A stretch of 64,000 nucleotides of DNA from Planotetraspora silvatica (lineage in GTDB: Bacteria > Actinomycetota > Actinomycetes > Streptosporangiales > Streptosporangiaceae). A program made the translations under genes and the position numbers. The notes beneath the pieces were generated by a model, which saw nothing but the letters and a program-made list of their open reading frames with translations, was not told the origin of the DNA and made no database searches. This document shows positions 17,175 through 25,867 of the stretch, one piece after another. The stretch covers positions 1 to 64,000 of the forward strand of contig NZ_BOOQ01000014.1 in NCBI RefSeq assembly GCF_016863315.1. Direction: 5' to 3'. Positions within the stretch are counted from its first letter, which is position 1. Each line of letters begins with the position of its first letter.

Positions 17175-18086
17175 GTGAGCGGTTTCCAGCAGGCCCGCGT
17201 CGACCTGGGGGTCCATCTGCGGCAATTGCGCGAGGCCGCCCACCTGTCGGGAAAGGATCTGGCCGAACGGCTGGGGTGGCAGCCGTCCAAGGTCTCCCGC
17301 ATCGAGAACGCCCGGCAGACCGCCACGGAGGACGACGTGGTCGTCTGGGCTCAGGCAGTACAGGCCGGGCCCGAGACGTTCGACGGCCTGATCGAGCAGG
17401 CGGTCGGGCTGCAGGCCCACCAGGACACGTGGCGGCAGCGGCACAAGAGCGGGCTGGCCGCGCTCCAGGAGGACGTCAAGGACCTGGAGTCCCGCACCCG
17501 GCTGCTGCGCGCGTTCGAACCCGGCCTGGTGATCGGGCTTCTGCAGACCGCCGAGTACGCGAGGCACATCTTCAGCAAGGTCCGCCGCCTCTACGAGACG
17601 ACCGACGACGTCGACGCCGCGATCCGGGTCAGGATGCAGCGGCAGGAGATCCTCTACGACCCGGGCCGCCGGTTCCGCTTCGTCATGCCGGAGTCGGCGC
17701 TGCGTTATCGTCTGGCGCCGCTCGACGTGATGCGCGGCCAGCTCGACCGGCTGCTCGCGGTCACGACCCTCCCGAACGTCGAGTTCGGGATCATCCCGTT
17801 CGAGGCGCCGTTGCCGTCGGCGCTCGTCAACTCGTTCTACATCTACAACGACTCCACGGTGGGAGTGGCGACGAGGACCAAGGATCTGTTGCTGCGCGAC
17901 CCCGACGACGTGGCGTTCTACGCCCAGGCGTTCGAGGAGCTCTGCGAGGTGGCGTCGTTCCACGAGGCCGCCAGGGCCGTCATCGTCGGTGTCATCGACG
18001 AGGGCCTGGGGCAGCACCGCGAGCACGCCCGGGATCACGCCCGGGATCACAGCCGGGAGCGGATACGGGAACAATCACCGGGCTGA
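17175..18086 (+). CDS. XRE-family regulator with DUF5753 domain (WhiJ-like)
   Basis: A 303-residue DNA-binding protein: an N-terminal Cro/C1 helix-turn-helix (LREAAHLSGKDLAERLGW, then PSKVSRIENAR) and a C-terminal DUF5753 ligand-sensing region (LLRAFEPGLVIGLLQTAEYAR, RRFRFVMPESALRYR, FGIIPFEAPLP). Streptomyces WhiJ and relatives have this layout and affect development, usually with small partner genes as here. GTG 17175 was chosen for the GGAGGTGGGA just upstream; TTG 17148 is in frame but lies over the likely -10. The C-terminal tail carries the repeat HARDHARDHSRERIREQ. Both flanking genes encode small proteins on the same strand. Confidence 0.88.
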   Translation: MSGFQQARVDLGVHLRQLREAAHLSGKDLAERLGWQPSKVSRIENARQTATEDDVVVWAQAVQAGPETFDGLIEQAVGLQAHQDTWRQRHKSGLAALQEDVKDLESRTRLLRAFEPGLVIGLLQTAEYARHIFSKVRRLYETTDDVDAAIRVRMQRQEILYDPGRRFRFVMPESALRYRLAPLDVMRGQLDRLLAVTTLPNVEFGIIPFEAPLPSALVNSFYIYNDSTVGVATRTKDLLLRDPDDVAFYAQAFEELCEVASFHEAARAVIVGVIDEGLGQHREHARDHARDHSRERIREQSPG

Positions 18087-18156
18087 TCGTGGCAATTGCT
18101 TGATGGCCGCTCCCGGAGCGTGCAATCCTGTCCCTCTGAACGGGAGGTGACGGGCG

Positions 18157-18414
18157 ATGGTCGACACGGTTACCGGCATCGAGGAGTTCGCCGCCGCCGC
18201 TCGCCGGCACATCGACCTGTCGGTCCGGGTGATGGCCGGCACGCCTCCCCGGGTCGAGGTCCGCAACCGCTTCAGCGAGACGCTGCACGAGACGGTGACC
18301 TGCTCCGACGAGGGCGCCTTCGTCACCTCGTGGGCTTACCGGCTGGGGACGGTGGACGACGTTCCGGACGCCGCCGCCCGGCTGGCCTATCTCATGGCCG
18401 CCCTGCCCGCCTAG
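18157..18414 (+). CDS. Small partner protein of the XRE cassette
   Basis: An 85-residue hypothetical protein, soluble, without a clear domain. ATG 18157 is preceded by GGGAGGTGA. The 70-nt gap after the XRE gene holds GCAATTGC, the same 8-mer found upstream of the first small gene. The position corresponds to the DUF397-like partner of WhiJ-type cassettes, but I do not recognise DUF397 in the sequence. It ends 2 nt from the convergent glycosyltransferase gene. Confidence 0.75.
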   Translation: MVDTVTGIEEFAAAARRHIDLSVRVMAGTPPRVEVRNRFSETLHETVTCSDEGAFVTSWAYRLGTVDDVPDAAARLAYLMAALPA

Positions 18415-18416
18415 TC

Positions 18417-20363
18417 TCACCCGAGCCGGTAGAGCGTGCCGCCGGCCGGCCCGCCGTACTCCTGGGGGTTCACCGGGGTTCCGCTCCCCGTGACCCAGTC
18501 GGTGAGGTCGGCGCTCATGCCGGCCCCCCGGCCCCTTCCCGTGAGCCGCGGGCCGATCCTGTCGCCGACCAGGACGTATTTGAGCAGGCCCGCGGAGGCG
18601 TATTCCTTCAGCTTGTCGAGGGTCATCGCGGGATCGCGGCCGTTGAACCCTCCCATCGCGAGGACGGGCCTCCCCGTGGACAGGATGATCGACGAGGCGT
18701 TGCGCGCCTGGCCGACCGCCAGCAGCCAGGTGGCGTCGCCCTGGTTGCGCTCCAGATAGTCGATCATCTCGTCGGCGACGCTTCCGTTCCGCCTCGTCCA
18801 GGGGGTGAGAGCGCGCGACAGGACGCCCTCCTGCCGCGTGGCGCCCGGCCAGAACGCACGCCGGTTCGCCGGGCCGGCCGTCGGATCGCCTCCGCGCACC
18901 GAGACGGTCAGCGGAGTCAGGGCGTAGGAGGCCGGCCCGGCGAGACAGGCGAACAGTCCGGCGAGCGAGGTCGCCACGAGGAGCCGCCGCCTGCCGGGCC
19001 GTATGAGCAGGATCCGCCGCGCCACCATGACCAGGCCCACCACGGCGACCGCCGTCGCGGCCGCGACGGCCCAGGCCAGCCACGGCACGAAGTCGGGCGT
19101 ACGGCGGAGCACCACGAACGACCAGCCGCCGGTGAGGGCCACCCCCGCGGGCAGCACCCATCTCCAGGCGGGCGACTCGCGCAGGGCCTGCCAGAGCAGG
19201 ACGGCCCCGATGCCGGTCAGCGCCGAGACCGCCGGCGCCATCGCGGTCGTGTAGTAGGGGTGGAAGGTGCCGTGGGAGAAGCTGAAGACGACGAAGTGGA
19301 CCACGAGCCAGCCGCCCCACAGGACCAGCGCCGCCTGGACGGGCGAGCGGTGGTAGGCCAGAAGGAGGCCCGCCACGAGGGCGAGGGCCGCGAACGGCAG
19401 CAGCCAGGAGATCTGCCCGGCCATGGACTCGTTGAAGAGCCGCCCGGCGCCGGACGTCCCGCCCCAGCCGCCCGCGGAGACGTCCGGTGCGCCCGGTGCG
19501 CCCGGGAACCAGCCGGTCTCGCCGCCGCGGCCCACGATCCGGCCGATGCCGTTGTATCCGATGACGAGGTCCCAGACGCTGTTGTCCGTGCTGCCCCCGA
19601 TGTAGGGCCGGGAGGAGGCGGGCCACAGGTCGACCAGGACCATCCACCAGACGCTGGAGACCACCAGGACGGCCCCGGCCGTGAGCAGGTGCCGTACCCG
19701 CCGGGCCAGTCCGCCCGGGGCCACGTACAGGTACGCGAGGCAGAGCGCGGGCACCGCGAGGTAGGCCTGCAACATCTTGGCGTTGAACGCCAGTCCCGCG
19801 AAGGCGGCCGCCAGCAGGAGGGGCCGCAGGCGGCCCGTCCGCACCGCCTCCAGGCAGAACCACGCCGCCGTGACGAGCAGCAGCACGAGGATCGTGTCGG
19901 GGTTGTTGTCGCGCGTGATGGCCACGGTGATCGGCGTCAGCGTCATCACCAGAGCCGCGATCAGCGCAGCCACGCGGGCCTGGGCCCCGGTGAGCGAGCG
20001 CAGCACCGCCGAGTGGACCAGCGCGACCGAGACCACTCCGGCGACGGCCTGCGGCAGGAGCATGCTCCACGGGCCGAAGCCGAAGATCCGCGTGGACAGG
20101 CCCATCACCCACAGGGCGAGCGGCGGCTTGTCGACGGTGATGAACGACCCGGCGTCGAGCGCGCCGAAGAAGAACGCCTTCCAGCTCCGGGTCCCGGAGT
20201 AGACCGCAGCGGCGTAGTACTCGTTCGCGTAGCCGTTGCGGCCCAGCGCCCACGTGTAGAGCACCGCCGCGAGGGCGAGGACACCCCACAGGGCCGGCCG
20301 CGCCCAGCGTGTCGTCCCGGCCGTCCTGGTCGTCCCGGTCATCCCGGTCATGCGGGTCGTCAT
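18417..20363 (-). CDS. Membrane glycosyltransferase, GT39/ArnT-like
   Basis: A 648-residue polytopic membrane protein with about 11-13 predicted helices. The N-terminal loop has the family pattern NEYYAAAVYSGTRSWKAFFF then DKPPLALW, the acidic and Asp-Lys-Pro-Pro motifs of dolichyl/polyprenyl-phosphate-dependent transferases. It likely transfers a sugar from a polyprenyl-phosphate donor to a cell-envelope lipid, glycan or protein outside the membrane. The C-terminal soluble domain (GGFNGRDPAMTLDKLKEY) is shared by actinomycete homologues. ATG 20363 has GGAGGGG upstream. The N-terminus MTTRMTGMTGTTRTAGTTR is encoded by 9- to 12-bp DNA repeats. The acceptor is unknown. Confidence 0.87.
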   Translation of the reverse strand: MTTRMTGMTGTTRTAGTTRWARPALWGVLALAAVLYTWALGRNGYANEYYAAAVYSGTRSWKAFFFGALDAGSFITVDKPPLALWVMGLSTRIFGFGPWSMLLPQAVAGVVSVALVHSAVLRSLTGAQARVAALIAALVMTLTPITVAITRDNNPDTILVLLLVTAAWFCLEAVRTGRLRPLLLAAAFAGLAFNAKMLQAYLAVPALCLAYLYVAPGGLARRVRHLLTAGAVLVVSSVWWMVLVDLWPASSRPYIGGSTDNSVWDLVIGYNGIGRIVGRGGETGWFPGAPGAPDVSAGGWGGTSGAGRLFNESMAGQISWLLPFAALALVAGLLLAYHRSPVQAALVLWGGWLVVHFVVFSFSHGTFHPYYTTAMAPAVSALTGIGAVLLWQALRESPAWRWVLPAGVALTGGWSFVVLRRTPDFVPWLAWAVAAATAVAVVGLVMVARRILLIRPGRRRLLVATSLAGLFACLAGPASYALTPLTVSVRGGDPTAGPANRRAFWPGATRQEGVLSRALTPWTRRNGSVADEMIDYLERNQGDATWLLAVGQARNASSIILSTGRPVLAMGGFNGRDPAMTLDKLKEYASAGLLKYVLVGDRIGPRLTGRGRGAGMSADLTDWVTGSGTPVNPQEYGGPAGGTLYRLG

Positions 20364-20505
20364 CGTGTTCCCCTCCCGATGGGCCTGCGGGTGGCCCAGC
20401 GGCAAGTGTCACGACGACCGGACCGCCGCGGCGGGAGGCGACGCCGTCAGCAGGAAGAGTCCTTACGGGGATATGGGGTGAGATTCAGTCGAGAACAGGC
20501 GGCAA

Positions 20506-22026
20506 TCAGGTGAGAACGGCCATTGCCGCGTTGTGCCCGGGGATTCCACTCACGCCGCCGCCCCTGCGGGCTCCGGCGGCGCACAGCAGGACGCGTGGAT
20601 GCTGGGTCTCGACGCCCCAGGGCCCCTCGTCGGCCGACTCGGCGAACGGCCAGGACAGGTCGCGGTGGAAGATGTGGCCTCCGGGGAGCCCGGCGTCCCG
20701 CTCCAGATCGGCGGGCGTCTTGGCCTCCAGGCACGGCTCGCCGGAAGGGGTGCGGAGCAGGCAGTCCTCGATCGGCTCCGCGAGCACGGAGTCGACGGAC
20801 GCGATGGTCCGGCGCAACGCCTCGTGCCGCGCCCGCGGATCCTGGAAGAGCCGGGCGGGCATGTGCAGCCCGAACAGCGTCATCGTCTGCGCGCCCGACT
20901 CCCGCAGCGACTCCCCCAGGATCGACGGATCGGTGAGCGAGTGGCAGTAGACCTCGACGGGCGGCAGGTCGGGGATCCGGCCCGCGGCCGCCTGCGCGTA
21001 GGCGGCGGCGAGCTGGTCGCGGCTCTCGTTGATGTGGAAGGTACCGCTGAAGGCCTCCGCGGGGCCGACGGCGGGGTCCTTCAGGCGGGGCAGCCGCGAC
21101 AGCACCATGTTGACCTTGAGCTGGGCGCCTTCCGGCGTCTGGACGTGCTCCCCGAGGAGCCGGGCGAGCACGGCGGGCGGCAGGGCGGCCAGCACACGGC
21201 CGCCTGTGACCACGTGCTCGGCTCCGTCGGTGAAGGTGACCTCGCCGGTGTCCGGGTCGATCGCCAGCACCTCGGCGCCGGTGCGGATCTCCGCGCCCTC
21301 GCGGACGGCGATCTCGGCGAGTGAGGTGGTGACCGCGCCCATCCCGCCGACGGGGACGTTCCAGTCGCCGGTCCCGTCCCCGATGACGTGGTAAAGGAAG
21401 CAGCGGTTGGCCAGCAGGTCGGCGTCGGGGTCGGCGAAGGTGCCGATGAGGGCGTCGGTGAGGACCACCCCGCGGACGGTGTCGTCGGCGAACCGCTCGT
21501 CGACGACCGCGCCGATCGGGCGCTCGAACAGGTCACGCCAGGCCTCGTCGTCGCCGACGATGCCGCGCAGCGCCGTACGGTCCCGGAGCGGCTCCAGGAG
21601 GGTGGGGGCGACGCGCCCGGCCACGTGGGCCGTCATCCGGTAGAAGCGCCGCCACGCCTCGAGGTCCTCGGTTCCGCCCGTGACCGCGGCGAAGGAGGCG
21701 GCCGTACGGCCGGCGTCGCCGTTGTCGACGAGGAGCCCGGTGTCGCCGACCGGGGTGTAGGAGGCGAAGCGCCGGTGGCGCAGCTCCACCCCGAGCCCGA
21801 GGTCCTTGACGATCTTCGTCGGCAGCAGGCTGACCAGGTAGGAGTAGCGCGACAACCGCGCGTCGACGCCGGGGAAGGCCCGCGCGGAGACGGCGAGGCC
21901 GCCGACGTGCCCGAGCCGTTCGAGGACGAGCACCCGCCGGCCGGCCCTGGCCAGGTAGGCGGCGGCGACCAGGCCGTTGTGCCCGGCGCCGGCGATGACG
22001 ACGTCGTAGCGCGAGCTAGGCGACAT
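20506..22026 (-). CDS. FAD-dependent oxidoreductase, phytoene desaturase-like
   Basis: A 506-residue flavin amine oxidase/CrtI-type protein. YDVVIAGAGHNGLVAAAYLARAGRRVLVLE near the start is the Rossmann GxGxxG dinucleotide fold; ISGIPGHNAAMAVL at the C-terminus is the closing FAD contact. The related pyridine nucleotide-disulfide oxidoreductase domain-containing protein 2 group has the same length and motifs. No carotenoid genes are near, so a specific substrate is not claimed. ATG 22026 appears leaderless behind TATTGT (7 nt). Divergent from psuG across only 55 bp. Confidence 0.87.
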   Translation of the reverse strand: MSPSSRYDVVIAGAGHNGLVAAAYLARAGRRVLVLERLGHVGGLAVSARAFPGVDARLSRYSYLVSLLPTKIVKDLGLGVELRHRRFASYTPVGDTGLLVDNGDAGRTAASFAAVTGGTEDLEAWRRFYRMTAHVAGRVAPTLLEPLRDRTALRGIVGDDEAWRDLFERPIGAVVDERFADDTVRGVVLTDALIGTFADPDADLLANRCFLYHVIGDGTGDWNVPVGGMGAVTTSLAEIAVREGAEIRTGAEVLAIDPDTGEVTFTDGAEHVVTGGRVLAALPPAVLARLLGEHVQTPEGAQLKVNMVLSRLPRLKDPAVGPAEAFSGTFHINESRDQLAAAYAQAAAGRIPDLPPVEVYCHSLTDPSILGESLRESGAQTMTLFGLHMPARLFQDPRARHEALRRTIASVDSVLAEPIEDCLLRTPSGEPCLEAKTPADLERDAGLPGGHIFHRDLSWPFAESADEGPWGVETQHPRVLLCAAGARRGGGVSGIPGHNAAMAVLT

Positions 22027-22033
22027 GGCGGGC

Positions 22034-22057
22034 ACAATATCCCGAAGCGGACATATT
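22034..22057. promoter_or_regulatory. Bidirectional promoter region with dyad AATAT-N12-ATATT
   Basis: TATTGT (22039-22034, minus) precedes ATG 22026 by 7 nt. AATAT (22036-22040) and ATATT (22053-22057) form an inverted repeat between the divergent oxidoreductase and psuG genes. CATATT near 22052 may be the -10 for psuG. Confidence 0.35.
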
Positions 22058-22081
22058 CCGCCAACCCCACACAGGAGAGTC

Positions 22082-22987
22082 ATGCGCATAACCGATGAGG
22101 TCGCCGAGGCCATCGCCGAGGGCCGGCCTGTCGTGGCCCTGGAGTCCACCATCATCTCCCACGGGCTGCCCCAGCCCCGGAACCTGCAGGTCGCCGTCGA
22201 ACTCGAGGAGACCGTCCGCGAGGCGGGAGCCGTACCGGCCACGATCGCGGTCCTCGACGGCGTCCCGCGGATCGGCCTCGACAAGGAGGGCCTGGAGCGG
22301 ATCGCGACCGAGCCCGGCCTGCGCAAGCTCGGTTTCCGCGACCTCGCGCCGGCCGCCGCGCTGCGGCTCAGCGGTGCGACCACGGTGTCGGGGACGTCGT
22401 TCCTGGCGGCGCGTGCGGGCATCCGGGTCTTCGCCACCGGAGGTCTCGGCGGCGTCCACCGCGACTGGACCACCGTCCAGGACGAGTCGGCCGACCTCGA
22501 CACGCTGAGCCGTACGCGGATCACGGTCGTCTGCGCCGGCGTGAAGTCGATCCTCGACGTTCCCGCCACGCTGCAGCGGCTGGAGACCCGGCAGGTCACC
22601 GTCGTCGGTTACCAGACCGAGGAGTTCCCCGGCTTCTACCTGCACACCTCGGGCGAACCGGTCGACTGGCGGATCGAGACGCCGGCGGACGCCGCCGGGA
22701 TCATGCGGGCGCAGGACGCCCTCGGCGGCCCGGAGACGGCGCTGATCGTCGCCAACCCGGTGCCCGTCGCCGACCAGCTCGACCCGGCCCTGCACGACCG
22801 CGTGCTCGCCGAGGCGCTGGCCGCGGCCGACGCCCAGGGGGTCACCGGCCAGGCCATCACGCCGTTCCTGCTGGAGTACCTCGTGAACGGCACGGGCGGG
22901 GCGTCGCTGGAGGCCAACCTGGCCGCCGTCCGCGGCAACGCCGGCCTCGCGGGGCGGATCGCGGCCGCCTTCAGCCGGGAGGGCTAG
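22082..22987 (+). CDS. psuG: Pseudouridine-5'-phosphate glycosidase
   Basis: A 301-residue enzyme that splits pseudouridine 5'-phosphate reversibly into uracil and ribose 5-phosphate in the cytoplasm. Family patterns: VVALESTIISHGLPQPRNL near residues 17-35, AVLDGVPRIGL, GTTSVSGTS-like TTVSGTSFLAARAG, FATGGLGGVHR, and YQTEEFPGFY. The length matches E. coli PsuG. ATG 22082 has AGGAGAG upstream. The next gene, a PfkB kinase, overlaps its stop codon by one base, the usual psuG-psuK arrangement for recycling RNA-derived pseudouridine. Confidence 0.93.
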   Translation: MRITDEVAEAIAEGRPVVALESTIISHGLPQPRNLQVAVELEETVREAGAVPATIAVLDGVPRIGLDKEGLERIATEPGLRKLGFRDLAPAAALRLSGATTVSGTSFLAARAGIRVFATGGLGGVHRDWTTVQDESADLDTLSRTRITVVCAGVKSILDVPATLQRLETRQVTVVGYQTEEFPGFYLHTSGEPVDWRIETPADAAGIMRAQDALGGPETALIVANPVPVADQLDPALHDRVLAEALAAADAQGVTGQAITPFLLEYLVNGTGGASLEANLAAVRGNAGLAGRIAAAFSREG

Positions 22988-23925
22988 TGGAGGGCCTGCT
23001 CGTGATCGGCGACGTCGTCACCGATGTCGTGGCGCTGCACGAGCGGCCGCTCGCCACCGGCACGGACACGGCCGCCGACATCGTGCTGCGCCCGGGCGGC
23101 TCGGGGGCGAACACCGCCTCCTGGGCCGCCGTCCTCGGGGCGGACACCCGCTTCCTGGGACGGGCCGGCTACGACACCGGCGACTGGCACATCGCCGAAC
23201 TGGTCAAGGCGGGGGTCCGCCCGCACGTGCGGGTGGACCCCGACCGGCCGACCGCGATCGTGATCGCGATGGTCGACGCGACCGGTGAGCGGTCGATGCT
23301 CACCAACCGGGGCGCGGGCGGCCACATCTCCGTGGCCGACTGGGCGACCTCGTTGCTCGACGGCGTACGGCACCTGCACGTCTCGGGGTACACGCTGTTC
23401 GCCGAACCCGGCCTGGAGCTCGCGCGGCTCGCGATGCGCGAGGCGGCGCAGCGCGGTGTCACCGTGAGCGTGGATCCGGCGTCGACGGGTCCTCTGCGCG
23501 CCTTCGGCGTCGAGCGCTTCCTCAGCGAGACCTCACCCGCGGGGATCGTCATCCCCAACCTGGAGGAGGCACTCGTGCTCACCGGGCAGTCCGTCCCGGA
23601 GGCCGCGGCGGAGATCCTCAGCGCCCGGTACGGCACGGCGGTCGTGAAGCTGGGCTCCGGAGGCGCGCTTCTCGGGGTGGGCGGCCGGGTGGTCGACAGG
23701 GCGCCCGCGGCCGCCGCCGATCTCGTGGACTCGACCGGTGCGGGAGACGCCTTCGCGGCCGGGTTCCTGGCCGCGCTGCTCGCCGGAATCTCTCCGGCCG
23801 AGGCTCTGAAAAAAGGTTGTGAGGCGGGTGCGGCGGCGGTCTCCGAGGTGGGAGGCCGACCAGGCGCTGGGAACTTTACCCGATTGACACCAATTGCTCG
23901 CTTCCAGCGTAAGCTGCCTCAGTAG
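22987..23925 (+). CDS. psuK: PfkB-family kinase, probable pseudouridine kinase
   Basis: A 312-residue ribokinase-fold sugar kinase that would phosphorylate pseudouridine to feed PsuG. Visible signatures: the N-terminal GGSGANTASWAAVLGADTRFLG and the C-terminal DSTGAGDAFAAGFLAALL, with the catalytic Asp in GAGD. GTG 22987 overlaps the psuG stop. Substrate assignment rests on the psuG neighbour; other PfkB sugars cannot be excluded from sequence alone. Confidence 0.85.
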   Translation: MEGLLVIGDVVTDVVALHERPLATGTDTAADIVLRPGGSGANTASWAAVLGADTRFLGRAGYDTGDWHIAELVKAGVRPHVRVDPDRPTAIVIAMVDATGERSMLTNRGAGGHISVADWATSLLDGVRHLHVSGYTLFAEPGLELARLAMREAAQRGVTVSVDPASTGPLRAFGVERFLSETSPAGIVIPNLEEALVLTGQSVPEAAAEILSARYGTAVVKLGSGGALLGVGGRVVDRAPAAAADLVDSTGAGDAFAAGFLAALLAGISPAEALKKGCEAGAAAVSEVGGRPGAGNFTRLTPIARFQRKLPQ

Positions 23926-23962
23926 CAACACGCGTCACTCTCGGGAGGGTGCGGTCTAACAG

Positions 23963-25867
23963 ATGGACGCCGAGTCAACGATCTGCCTGAGCGATATGGT
24001 TCCCGCCTTGCGCTGGAGCCGTCCTCAGCAGGTGGCCGAAATTCTGGCCGATCCTCGCCTGCCTGGCGGCTGGTGGGCCTCCGTCGCGTTGAAGCGCGCT
24101 CTGGAGGCGACCGGTGTTGACTGGCTGTGCGAGCGGCTCGCCCGGCTGGCCGTGAGCCGCTGGGATCATCTGACCCTCACCGATCTGCTTCCGGCTCTCC
24201 AGGTCCATCCGGTGGACCTGGCCCTGCCGGGCTGGCCGGAGCCGGTTCAGGCCGCCGTCAAGGGTGCGGGCGGCTGGTTCCGCCTGCGCAGGCTGACCCC
24301 GCACGACCTCCAGTCGCCGTCGGCGCCGGCGGCGCCGGAGGCCGTGCTGGCGACGCTCTTCCGCGAGATCTTCAGCCATCCGCTGATCCACCCGGCGCCC
24401 GAGGCGGCGGTGCAGGCGGCTGTCCGGCCCTCCCTGCAGACCCCGGCTCAGGTCCCGGTTCAAACCCCCGCGCAGGCGCCTTCGCAGCAGCGGCGGCCGG
24501 AACCCAACGGATCCCTGGTGCCGGGCCCGCGTGCTCCGCTGGCCCCGGCCCAGCAGGCACCGATTCAGCAAGCGGTCCAGCAACCACCGATTCAGCAGGC
24601 ACCGGTCCAGCAGCCGCTCGCTCCGCAAGCACTCACTCAGCAGGCATCGGTTCAGCAGGCGCCGGTCCAGCAACCACCGGCCCAGCAAGCGGTCCAGCAG
24701 GCACCGGCCCCGGCGCCCTCTGCCCAGGCACAGCCGGTTCCCGCTCCCCCCGCACCGGTCGAGGCGCCCGCCCCCACGGCGGCGCTGTTGAGCCCGCCGC
24801 CCCTGCCCCCGTCGCTGGCGAGCGAGCACCCGATGGTGGGGGTCGTCGACGGGCTGTTCCGCGAGTGGGACCCGCTGGCCCGGGCCGTCGCGGTCCAGCG
24901 GCTGTTCGCGGCCGAGCCCGTCAGCCTCCGCACGCTCGCGCACGAGCTCAACGTCGACCGCGAGACGTTGTCGCAGGCCCAGCGCGCCGCCGAGGAGCGG
25001 GTGCTGCACTGGCTGCGCTCCCCCGACTCGACGGCGCTGACCGGCCATCTGTTCGGGCTGACCGAGTGGCTGGGCGCGGCCGCCACGCAGGACCAACTGA
25101 TCGCCGCCGACCCCTCCCACCCGATCGAGGTGCCCGCGTTGGGCACGCCGCTCTGGCGGGTCCTGGTCACGCTCATGCCCGACCGCCGTCTCCAGGACGG
25201 ATGGCTGGTGGTGGGCGACCTCGCCGGCCTGCGTGACAAGTCGCGGCAGATCCTGGCGGGCAGCCCCCCGGACGCCGACGTCGTCCAGGTGCTGGGCCAG
25301 CTCGGCATCCGGGCCCATTCGGCCAGGGCGTGGCTGGACTCGATTCCCCCGGCCTCCGACCCGCGCGCGTTCGCACCGCCCGCGCCGATGGAGCAGCCTC
25401 AGCCGCTACCCCGCCGTACACCGGGCGCGAACGGCCACCAGCTTCAGCGTGGCGGGGTTCCCATCCCGTCACAGGCGAACAACGGACCGGACGCGGCCAC
25501 CGCTCTGGCGGCGCTCAACGCGCTGACGGCCCAGCCTCCGCGGCCGCACCTCGTCCCCGGGCCGCGCGCCACCCCGAGCCCGGCCTCGGACCCGCGCCGC
25601 TGGCAGCGCATCGACGTGACGAGCGGCCATCTCCGGGGCGAGCCGGTGGCCGTTCCCGAGGGGTACGCCACCCAGCTGGGGATGCGGCCGGGCACCCTGC
25701 TGTCGGTCACCGGACCTGGGGACAACGCCGTCGTCCTGGTCTGGCGGGACAGGCAGCCGATGTTCGACTCGCTCCAGCCGGTGCTGATGCGGCTCAACGC
25801 GCGGCCGGGCGACGCGGTCTACGTCACCGTGGACGGCTACCGCCTGGACGCCCAGCTCACTTCGTGA
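23963..25867 (+). CDS. Uncharacterised Gln/Pro-rich protein with sigma-region-4-like HTH
   Basis: A 634-residue protein of unknown function. Residues 1-155 are a folded helical domain (LRWSRPQQVAEILADPRLPG at the start). Residues about 156-260 are a Gln/Pro/Ala-rich disordered repeat (QQAPVQQPP units). Residues about 287-353 hold VSLRTLAHELNVDRETLSQ, which resembles the region-4 helix-turn-helix of sigma-70 factors. A further helical domain follows, and residues about 548-634 form a small beta-rich C-terminal domain. No signal peptide or membrane segment. It follows psuK by 37 nt. A regulatory or polymerase-associated role is a guess. The 3' end overlaps the GNAT gene convergently by 11 bp. 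Confidence 0.7.
   Translation: MDAESTICLSDMVPALRWSRPQQVAEILADPRLPGGWWASVALKRALEATGVDWLCERLARLAVSRWDHLTLTDLLPALQVHPVDLALPGWPEPVQAAVKGAGGWFRLRRLTPHDLQSPSAPAAPEAVLATLFREIFSHPLIHPAPEAAVQAAVRPSLQTPAQVPVQTPAQAPSQQRRPEPNGSLVPGPRAPLAPAQQAPIQQAVQQPPIQQAPVQQPLAPQALTQQASVQQAPVQQPPAQQAVQQAPAPAPSAQAQPVPAPPAPVEAPAPTAALLSPPPLPPSLASEHPMVGVVDGLFREWDPLARAVAVQRLFAAEPVSLRTLAHELNVDRETLSQAQRAAEERVLHWLRSPDSTALTGHLFGLTEWLGAAATQDQLIAADPSHPIEVPALGTPLWRVLVTLMPDRRLQDGWLVVGDLAGLRDKSRQILAGSPPDADVVQVLGQLGIRAHSARAWLDSIPPASDPRAFAPPAPMEQPQPLPRRTPGANGHQLQRGGVPIPSQANNGPDAATALAALNALTAQPPRPHLVPGPRATPSPASDPRRWQRIDVTSGHLRGEPVAVPEGYATQLGMRPGTLLSVTGPGDNAVVLVWRDRQPMFDSLQPVLMRLNARPGDAVYVTVDGYRLDAQLTS
24430..24720 (+). repeat. Gln/Pro-rich coding repeat
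   Basis: Many imperfect 12- to 15-bp units around cagcaggcaccggtccagca encode QQAPVQ/QQPPIQ. Part of a disordered linker, not a CRISPR array. Confidence 0.75.

Noticed and set aside
20506-22026. Carotenoid biosynthesis (CrtI) assignment
   Set aside because: The protein has the CrtI-like fold but no crtB, crtE or related gene is near; a general oxidoreductase call is safer.
24430-24720. Regular repeats as a possible CRISPR array
   Set aside because: Units are 12-15 bp, contiguous, in frame and encode Gln/Pro; there are no unique spacers and no cas genes.
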